A DNA stretch of 6,138 nt from an uncultured Bacteroidales bacterium. Its GTDB lineage: Bacteria; Bacteroidota; Bacteroidia; Bacteroidales; P3. The notes beneath the pieces are model-generated. The model worked only from the letters and a program-made list of their open reading frames with translations. It ran no database searches and was not told the DNA's origin. How positions within the stretch are numbered: position 1 is the first letter of the stretch; each line of letters opens with the position of its first letter. Made by a program: the position numbers and the translations under genes. The stretch spans positions 1-6,138 of the forward strand of contig CAMWQD010000076.1 in assembly GCA_947176325.1 (NCBI GenBank), given 5' to 3'. This document shows positions 1 through 6,138 of this stretch, piece by piece.

Positions 1-1913
1 ACACCACCACACGGGGCGAATTCATGCGCATCTATTCCCAAAACCTTTCCGGACAGGCTTCTGAAAACCCTACGCGGGAAGATTTGCAGTCCTATCTTTC
101 TTTGTATGTGCATTTCCGTATGAAAGTGCTGGCGGCCCGCGAGGCCGGCTACGACACCGTGCAGGCCATACAGGAAGAATTGAATACCTACAGTGCCCAA
201 TTGGCCAAGCCTTATGTGATGGACACCAAGGTTATGGAACGTCTGGAAAAGGAATCCTTGGATAACCTGCAATACGATATATGCGCGCGGCAGATTCGGG
301 TTTCCATGCCCTTGTATCCCACGCCCGAAGACACCTTGGCGGCGTATAAGAAAATCGTGGAGGCGAGGGAGAAGCTGATGCAGGGCGAAGATTTCAGCGA
401 GGTGGCATTGGAATATTCCGACGATGTCCGTACCGACAGGAGAGGCAACAAGATCCGTACCGGCAGGGAGGGTCTGATGGGATATTTCACAACCACTCAG
501 GTATATTATCTGCTCGAGGAAGCGCTCTATTCCATGAAAGTCGGCGAGATTTCGCAACCGATCCGTACCAAATACGGCTATCATGTCGTACAACTTCTGG
601 ATAAAAAGCCCACCTTGGGGAAAGTGACCCTTTCGCATATCCTCGTGCCGATTTATTCGCCCGATTCGGCGGGAGTGGCCCGTGCCAAGGCCCGGATTGA
701 TTCGGCCTACGATATGTTGCTTTCCGGCTACGATTTCGGAGAGGTGGCGATGAAATATTCGGCCGACCAACAGTCGGTGGCGCGTGGGGGAAAGATGGGA
801 ACCATGAACGTGAACCGTATATCGGCGGAAGAGGCCTTTGTTCTCTATACCTTGCGCGAAGGGGAATTCTCCAAACCTTTCCGTGGACGTTACGGTTGGC
901 AGATTATCCAGCTGGATTCCAAGACGGGCATGCTCAATGATATGGATGCGCTCGCTTTGATTCGCTACAACCTTGAATCAGGGATGGACAGGGGGCTTCT
1001 TCCTTATATCGCCTTTGTGGACAAGAAACTGAAGACCTCGCATTGGACGTGGGACGAAAAGGTGGTCAAGGAGGTGCAGGAATATCTGAGAGGATTGGGC
1101 TCGCTCCGGAAGGTGCCCCGTCATATGCCCGAAAATGATCCTTTCTTCACCAAGACGGTTCTCCGTTTCGAAAATCTCAATTATTCGGTTTGGGACTTCC
1201 TGAACTTAATTACTAAGGAAACTCCGAGCGACGACAAGGTGAACAATCAGAAGAACTGGTTTAACGCCATGAAAAAGGAGGCTGTGCGTGCGGCTGCCAT
1301 GCGTCACGAATACAATATTTTGGAACAGAAGTATCCCGACTATGCCAAGCAGGTGCGGGAATATCGCGACGGTGTGTATCTTTTTGAGGTAAGCAACCGC
1401 AAGGTTTGGTCGAAAGCCTTGACCGACACGGCGGGCTTGAAGGAATATTTCGAGGCGCACCGCGACAAATATATCTGTCCTCCGAAAGCGAATGCCAAGG
1501 TGATGATGTACGATGTGTCTATGGTCGACACCCGCGATGTGGAGAAACTGGCGCAGAAAGCCTTCGACAAGAAGATGAACCATAGGGAGATACAGATGAT
1601 GTTCGACAAAAAATATAAAGGCAACCGTCTGGTGAAGGTGGATTCTTCCGCCTATGCCCCCGGGGAGAATGTTTTTGTAGACAATACGGGCTGGAATATC
1701 GGTCTTACGAAAAATATCATGTCGGGCACCAGCCGGAAAGCTTTCGTGATTGTAGACGAAGTGATACCGTCCCGTCCCTATGAACTTTCGGAAGTGAGCG
1801 GTGTGGTGATGAACGATTATCAAGGCTACCTCGATCAGCAGTGGATAGAGGAACTGCATGGTAAATACAAGATTAAGGTGAATGAAGATGTCTTCAATAC
1901 ACTTCTCAAGTAA
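1..1913 (+). CDS. Peptidyl-prolyl cis-trans isomerase with two parvulin domains, PpiC/SurA-like (5' partial)
   Basis: Periplasmic foldase expected to assist folding of exported and outer-membrane proteins. The frame is open from the first bases; codons before the ATG at 24 encode TTTRGEF, which joins smoothly to MRIYSQN, resembling the 'GEF..IY.KN' segment near the N-terminus of Bacteroidota isomerases. That ATG is therefore probably internal, and the signal peptide and first tens of residues lie outside the window. Counting from that Met, residues 20-85 are a SurA_N-like helical part, about 88-195 a first parvulin domain (GEDFSEVALEYS, then KYGYH), and about 201-298 a second (SHILV, then YDFGEVAMKYS). 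The rest, to residue 629, is a long C-terminal region ending in a DYQGYLDQQWIEELHGKYKI-type tail that I recognise from Bacteroidota members of this family. Domain 1 has Gln90 where His is expected and domain 2 has Gln293 at the second His, so catalytic activity is uncertain. It overlaps the next gene. Family assignment is firm; substrates are unknown. Confidence 0.93.
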   Translation, partial: TTTRGEFMRIYSQNLSGQASENPTREDLQSYLSLYVHFRMKVLAAREAGYDTVQAIQEELNTYSAQLAKPYVMDTKVMERLEKESLDNLQYDICARQIRVSMPLYPTPEDTLAAYKKIVEAREKLMQGEDFSEVALEYSDDVRTDRRGNKIRTGREGLMGYFTTTQVYYLLEEALYSMKVGEISQPIRTKYGYHVVQLLDKKPTLGKVTLSHILVPIYSPDSAGVARAKARIDSAYDMLLSGYDFGEVAMKYSADQQSVARGGKMGTMNVNRISAEEAFVLYTLREGEFSKPFRGRYGWQIIQLDSKTGMLNDMDALALIRYNLESGMDRGLLPYIAFVDKKLKTSHWTWDEKVVKEVQEYLRGLGSLRKVPRHMPENDPFFTKTVLRFENLNYSVWDFLNLITKETPSDDKVNNQKNWFNAMKKEAVRAAAMRHEYNILEQKYPDYAKQVREYRDGVYLFEVSNRKVWSKALTDTAGLKEYFEAHRDKYICPPKANAKVMMYDVSMVDTRDVEKLAQKAFDKKMNHREIQMMFDKKYKGNRLVKVDSSAYAPGENVFVDNTGWNIGLTKNIMSGTSRKAFVIVDEVIPSRPYELSEVSGVVMNDYQGYLDQQWIEELHGKYKIKVNEDVFNTLLK

Positions 1914-2808
1914 CGTGTACGGCAGGCTTTGGGTTGGGGTTATCCTGTGCGTGGCCACGGCGGGCTGTTCCCTTTTTAGCCCTTCGTCGGACAAGGATCC
2001 GGCGGTGGTGCGGGTGGGGGAAGCCTATTTGCAGGAGTCTGATTTGGAGCGGATGATGCCGCAGGAGTCGCTTTTGGCCGACAGTGCGGAAATGGCACGC
2101 AAGAAGGTGGAAGCCTGGGTGTTGGAGCAGGTTCTTCTGCAAAAGGCACAGGCCAATCTCGACGAAGCCACCTGCCGGCATATCGAAAGGAAAGTGGATG
2201 CCTACCGCGCTTCCCTGATGGTGTTCAGCTACGAGGAGCAAATTACCCGTCAGCTGTTGGATACTATTGTGCAGGATCGCGATATAATGGCCTATTACGA
2301 GAAGAACAAGGATCAGTTCGTGCTCAAAAGCAATATCGTGCGCCTGCGTTTCGTAAAGGTTCCCAAGGACGAGAAGAAAAAGGACGCCCTCAAGAAAGGC
2401 TTGTTCGACAAGAACTTGGCCGAGGGGGACAATCTCTACGAATATGCGGATCTGTGCCGCCGTTATGCCGACAACTACTTTCTGGACGGGGAGAAATGGA
2501 TTTACTTCAACGACTTTTTGCGGGAAGTGCCCGTCAAGACCTACAATCAGGAGGAGTTTTTGCGCAACTATCGGAACATAGAGGTGGAGGCGGGAAACTA
2601 CATGTATTATGTGAGCATTCTGGATTTCAAGATACGCGATATGGTATCGCCCCTTTCCTTCGAGAAGGAGCGCATACGGGGCATTATCCTCAACCAACGC
2701 AAGAAGGCTCTTTTGGATCAGATGGAGCGGGATTTGATGGACGATGCGCGGCGTACGGGCTTGGTGGAATACTACGGAGATTTACAAGATGAGAAGACTG
2801 ATAATTAG
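1882..2808 (+). CDS. SurA/PpiC-related periplasmic lipoprotein without a clear catalytic parvulin domain
   Basis: The N-terminus has a hydrophobic stretch (WVGVILCVATAGC) ending in a lipobox with Cys29, so the product should be processed by signal peptidase II and lipid-anchored. Residue +2 is Ser and no acidic surface-export motif follows the Cys directly, so I infer a periplasm-facing outer-membrane anchor. Residues 40-140 resemble a SurA_N-like helical domain (VVRVGEAYLQESDLERMMP, then charged helices). Residues 150-250 begin (NIVRLRFVKVP) and end (YYVSILDFKIRD) like a parvulin fold, but there is no HIL motif, GG-D-G segment or FGYH motif. I read it as a degenerate or chaperone-only relative. 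ATG at 1882 is the longest start; ATG at 1888 (third residue) is equally plausible and sits 7 nt after the weak AAGGTG at 1875-1880. It overlaps the upstream gene by 26-32 nt and the downstream surA by 20 nt. Many databases would call it hypothetical or 'peptidylprolyl isomerase'; direct enzymatic activity seems unlikely. Confidence 0.88.
   Translation: MKMSSIHFSSNVYGRLWVGVILCVATAGCSLFSPSSDKDPAVVRVGEAYLQESDLERMMPQESLLADSAEMARKKVEAWVLEQVLLQKAQANLDEATCRHIERKVDAYRASLMVFSYEEQITRQLLDTIVQDRDIMAYYEKNKDQFVLKSNIVRLRFVKVPKDEKKKDALKKGLFDKNLAEGDNLYEYADLCRRYADNYFLDGEKWIYFNDFLREVPVKTYNQEEFLRNYRNIEVEAGNYMYYVSILDFKIRDMVSPLSFEKERIRGIILNQRKKALLDQMERDLMDDARRTGLVEYYGDLQDEKTDN
2776..2780 (+). promoter_or_regulatory. 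Shine-Dalgarno-like site for the SurA gene
   Basis: GGAGA ends 8 nt before the ATG at 2789, inside the end of the preceding coding region. It supports that start over the upstream in-frame ATG at 2744, which would place 15 extra residues, including two Trp, before an otherwise standard signal peptide. Bacteroidota rely little on such sites, so this is supporting rather than decisive evidence. Confidence 0.4.
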
Positions 2809-4293
2809 TTTACTTGGCCTCTTTTTGGCAGGGGGCGTGATGCCTGTTTTCGCAGGCACGGCGCAGGACAGCGTGACGCAGGGCAACAAGCGCCGGCAGG
2901 GGCGGACCGAAGAAGAACGTGTGGCTCCGGTGGTCGATTCCTCCCTGATGAAGCTTCCGCAGGTTTCGGACCGTGGCGGAAACGGAGACACGGCGGTTTC
3001 CGATATGCGGACGGCCCGGGAAGAAGGCGGGCAGCACATCATGATAGACGAGGTGGTGGCCGTGATAGGCACCAAGATGGTGAAGTATTCCGATGTGGAA
3101 AGGGCGCTGGAGAACGTGCGGGCGAGCGGAGGCACGGTGGATGAAAAGACCCGTTGCGAGACGGTGGAGTCGCTCATGGTGTCGGCGCTCTACGAATTGC
3201 AGGCCGACGAAGACAGTATCGTGGTGAGCGATGCCGAAGTGGAGAACGAGCTCGACGGACGTATCAAATATTTCGTGGATCAAATCGGCTCCCGCGAGAA
3301 ACTGGAGGAGTTCTACGGCAAGTCCATCATACAGATTAAGGAAGAATACCGCGAGATGATACGCACCGGTATCATATCCATGCGCATGGAGGCAAAAATT
3401 ACCGAGGATGTGCGGGTTACGCCCAGCGAGGTGCGCCGTTTCTTCGCCACCTTGCCCAAAGACAGCATCCCCTTGGTGCCGCTTACCTACGAACTGCAAT
3501 ATATCACCAAAAATCCCCTTATCAGCCTCAGCGAAAAGGAAGTGGCCAAGTTCCGGCTTTCGGAAATCCGTGCCCGTATCGAAAAGGGAGAACGCTTCCA
3601 ATCGTTGGCGGCCTTGTATTCGCAAGACCCCGGCTCGGCGCGCAAAGGCGGGGATTTGGGCTATGGAGCGCGGGGAGATTGGGCGAGTGAATTCGAGTCG
3701 ATGGCATTCAGTCTGCCCGTGGGCGAGGTTTCGCCCATATTCGAGACGCAGTTCGGCTTCCATATTCTGGAAGTGCTCGACCGCAAGGGCGAATTGGTGC
3801 ATGTGCGCCATATCCTGATTCGTCCCGAAGCCTCGGACATAGACTTGGTGCGGGCGCAGAAAGAGTTGGATTCGGTGGCCGATATGGTGTCGAACGGCGT
3901 GTATACGATGAAAGAGGCGGTAGGTCTGTTTTCGGACGATGCGGGCTTGCAGGGCGACGGTATCTACATCAACCCGATGACGCGCAAACCCGTGTACACC
4001 GCCGACGAGCTGGAACCTATGGTCTATCTGGCCATTCAGGACTTGGAAGAAGGGCAGAACACGCGCGCGCTTCCCTATCAGACCCAAGACAATCAGCCCG
4101 CTTTCCGTATGTTTTATGTCAAGAAACGCATCCCGCCCCACCGCGCCGATTTGGAATCCGACTACGACAAGATTTACGAAATGGCCTTGAACGCGGCCAA
4201 GGAAAGAACCATGCGCGATTGGATGCGCAACAAGATAGAGAACACCTACGTGCGGATTATGGGCCGTTTTAAGGATTGCAATTTTATTTACCG

Positions 4294-4309
<16 letters not shown>
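2789..4309 (+). CDS. surA: SurA-type periplasmic chaperone / peptidyl-prolyl isomerase
   Basis: Expected to bind unfolded outer-membrane proteins in the periplasm and help carry them to the outer-membrane assembly machinery. From ATG 2789 the protein has 506 residues. Residues 1-22 are a Sec signal peptide (MRRLIISLLGLFLAGG, cleavage probably after VFA). Residues 23-83 are a charged, Gly/Ser/Arg-rich spacer that looks disordered. Residues 84-220 are a SurA_N domain (MIDEVVAVIGTKMVKYSDVE, then IGSREKLEEFYGKS and VTPSEVRRFF). Residues 233-333 are parvulin domain 1 (LYSQDPGSARKGGDLGYG, GEVSPIFETQFGFH). Residues 336-447 are parvulin domain 2 (VRHILIRPE), which has lost the usual C-terminal FGYH motif. 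The C-terminal helix ends NTYVRIMGRFKDCNF, as in Bacteroidota SurA. Start choice rests on the signal peptide and the GGAGA upstream; the in-frame ATG at 2744 is less likely. It overlaps the preceding lipoprotein gene by 20 nt and the following ATPase gene by 16 nt. Confidence 0.95.
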
Positions 4310-5256
<947 letters not shown>

Positions 5257-5258
5257 GG

Positions 5259-6035
5259 TTATGCGACGGGCAGTTGCCCGAAGTTTCTCAAAGAGATTTT
5301 TCTTCCTTCTTCCGTAGGCGTGAGGGTGATTTTCTGCGTCGTGTGGGTTTGCATGTCCCACAGCAACAGACGGCTGTCCAAGGGCTCTCCGCAGGTTCCG
5401 GTGAGGATTTTGATGCACTCCTGCGCCTGAATGGAGGCGATGAGGGCGGGCAGGGGGCCGATGACGCCTTTGGGCGCGGTAGACATATTGTCCGTTTCGG
5501 GAAAGAGACAACGGTAGGTGGCCGATTTCTCGGTGAGGTTGAATACGGCGGCCTGTCCGTAAAAATCCACTATACTGCCATATACATAAGGAATTCCGAG
5601 CCCCGCGCAGAGGTCGTTCATCAAGTAGCGCGCGGCGGCGTTGTCGGAACCGTCGGCTATCAAATCGCAGCCTTCGGCCCGCAGACGGGCGTTGGCGGGG
5701 GTGAGAAACTCATCGTAGGCTTCGATTTGCACATGCGGATTGAGCCTGCGCAGACTTTCGGCGGCATGTTTTACCTTCGGTTGCCCGACTTGATCGGTGC
5801 GGTAGAGAATCTGCCGTTGCAGGTTGCTCACGGAAACGCGGTCGGCATCGAGGAGGACAAGACGCCCCACGCCGGCGGCGCACAGCAGTTGCGAGAGTGT
5901 GGAACCCAACCCGCCGGCGCCCACCAACAGTACGCTGGATTGGGCAAGACGCCTTTGCGCCTCGGCACCGAAGCCGGGCAACAGCAATTGGCGCGCATAG
6001 CGTTCTTCAAGTTCGGGAGGAAGGAGGGTTTGCAT
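5259..6035 (-). CDS. ThiF/MoeB/HesA-family E1-like adenylyltransferase, cysteine-poor
   Basis: Members adenylate the C-terminal Gly-Gly of a ubiquitin-like sulfur carrier (MoaD for molybdopterin, ThiS for thiamine thiazole). The 258-residue product shows RYARQ (12-16), nucleotide-binding GAGGLGS (39-45), LLDAD (61-65), NLQRQ (71-75), the PKV lysine (Lys87), ADGSDN (127-132; Asp131 corresponds to the metal-binding Asp of MoeB), and YGSIVDFYGQAAVF (152-165). The adenylation site thus looks intact. The zinc site does not: CYRC is TYRC (only Cys176), no C-terminal CxxC exists, and the family's 'SCAEAGV' catalytic-cysteine segment reads STAPKGV (185-191). No thi or moa genes are in view, so I do not choose between MoeB, ThiF and HesA. 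The start fits the family's N-terminus; no clear ribosome-binding site precedes it. It lies 30 nt downstream of a tRNA gene on the same strand and converges with moxR with a 2-nt gap. Confidence 0.92.
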   Translation of the reverse strand: MQTLLPPELEERYARQLLLPGFGAEAQRRLAQSSVLLVGAGGLGSTLSQLLCAAGVGRLVLLDADRVSVSNLQRQILYRTDQVGQPKVKHAAESLRRLNPHVQIEAYDEFLTPANARLRAEGCDLIADGSDNAAARYLMNDLCAGLGIPYVYGSIVDFYGQAAVFNLTEKSATYRCLFPETDNMSTAPKGVIGPLPALIASIQAQECIKILTGTCGEPLDSRLLLWDMQTHTTQKITLTPTEEGRKISLRNFGQLPVA

Positions 6036-6065
6036 GCCGTTGTGAATGTAGTGAATGTTCCGAAG

Positions 6066-6137
6066 TAGCCCCGAGGGGAATCGAACCCCTATTTAAAGTT
6101 TAGGAAACTTCCGTTCTATCCATTGAACTACAGGGCC
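6066..6137 (-). tRNA. tRNA-Arg (anticodon CCU)
   Basis: A full 72-nt cloverleaf can be folded by hand. The acceptor stem is GGCCCTG with CGGGGCT (G-U at the first and sixth pairs), the D stem GTTC/GAAC, the anticodon stem GAAGT/ACTTT with loop TTCCTAA, a 4-nt variable loop, and T stem AGGGG/CCCCT around TTCGATT, with discriminator A. Anticodon CCU reads the AGG arginine codon. The 3' CCA is not encoded (CTT follows), so it must be added enzymatically. The gene ends one base inside the window edge, so its promoter is not visible. The adenylyltransferase gene starts 30 nt downstream on the same strand with no terminator between them. Confidence 0.96.
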
Positions 6138-6138
6138 T

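Noticed and set aside
24..26. ATG at 24 as the true start of the first isomerase
   Set aside because: The frame is open upstream to the window edge, the preceding codons (GEF) fit the family sequence, and there is no signal peptide after the ATG.
1206..1994. 262-codon open frame on the - strand opposite the first isomerase gene
   Set aside because: His-rich, no motif, antisense to a well-supported coding region and crossing the junction of two real genes.
1906..2697. 263-codon open frame on the - strand opposite the lipoprotein gene
   Set aside because: Antisense shadow with no family resemblance; the + strand frame has a lipoprotein signal and family-like segments.
2744..2788. In-frame upstream ATG at 2744 for SurA
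   Set aside because: It would add MRGVRAWWNTTEIYK before a typical signal peptide and give a 65-nt overlap. ATG 2789 has a GGAGA 8 nt upstream and a clean signal peptide.
2810..4141. 443-codon open frame on the - strand, opposite surA
   Set aside because: It lies wholly antisense to a secure SurA gene with clear domains. Its translation is rich in His, Arg and Leu with no recognisable motif, as expected from a codon-bias shadow.
4276..4293. TTG start for moxR at 4276
   Set aside because: AAGGA lies directly against it with no spacing, and an ATG six codons later gives the normal N-terminus.
6066..6137. Possible integrated element attached at the tRNA gene
   Set aside because: No integrase, no repeat of the tRNA 3' end elsewhere in the window, and the flanking gene is ordinary chromosomal metabolism.

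Overview
The window looks like chromosomal DNA of a member of the Bacteroidota, probably order Bacteroidales. The main clues are an operon of SurA/parvulin-type periplasmic foldases whose N- and C-terminal sequence styles are typical of that phylum, mostly weak Shine-Dalgarno signals, and a tRNA gene without an encoded CCA. Base composition is moderately GC-rich. The genus cannot be fixed from this sequence. There is no mobile element, CRISPR array or long non-coding stretch; coding density is almost total.

Positions 1-5256 (+ strand) hold four genes in one tightly overlapping run. They are: (1) the 3' part of a large two-parvulin-domain peptidyl-prolyl isomerase, whose N-terminus lies before the window; (2) a 300-residue lipoprotein related to the SurA/PpiC foldases but without a recognisable catalytic parvulin domain; (3) a SurA-type periplasmic chaperone/isomerase with a Sec signal peptide, a SurA_N domain and two parvulin domains; (4) a MoxR-family AAA+ ATPase. 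Each start codon lies upstream of the previous stop, with overlaps of about 26-32, 20 and 16 nt, so translational coupling is likely. The first three products should work in the envelope on folding and delivery of outer-membrane proteins. The cytoplasmic MoxR ATPase is the odd member; its role there is not shown by the sequence.

Positions 5259-6137 (- strand) hold a tRNA-Arg(CCU) gene followed 30 nt downstream by a ThiF/MoeB/HesA-family E1-like adenylyltransferase. This enzyme keeps the ATP-binding and adenylation motifs but lacks the zinc-binding CxxC pairs and the usual catalytic-cysteine motif. It converges on the MoxR gene with only 2 nt between the two stop codons.

I see no convincing undescribed system. 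The points most worth a second look are the gene-overlap cascade with a MoxR ATPase attached to a SurA operon, the matching loss of opposite catalytic histidines in the paired parvulin domains of both isomerases, and the cysteine-poor E1-like enzyme next to a tRNA gene.
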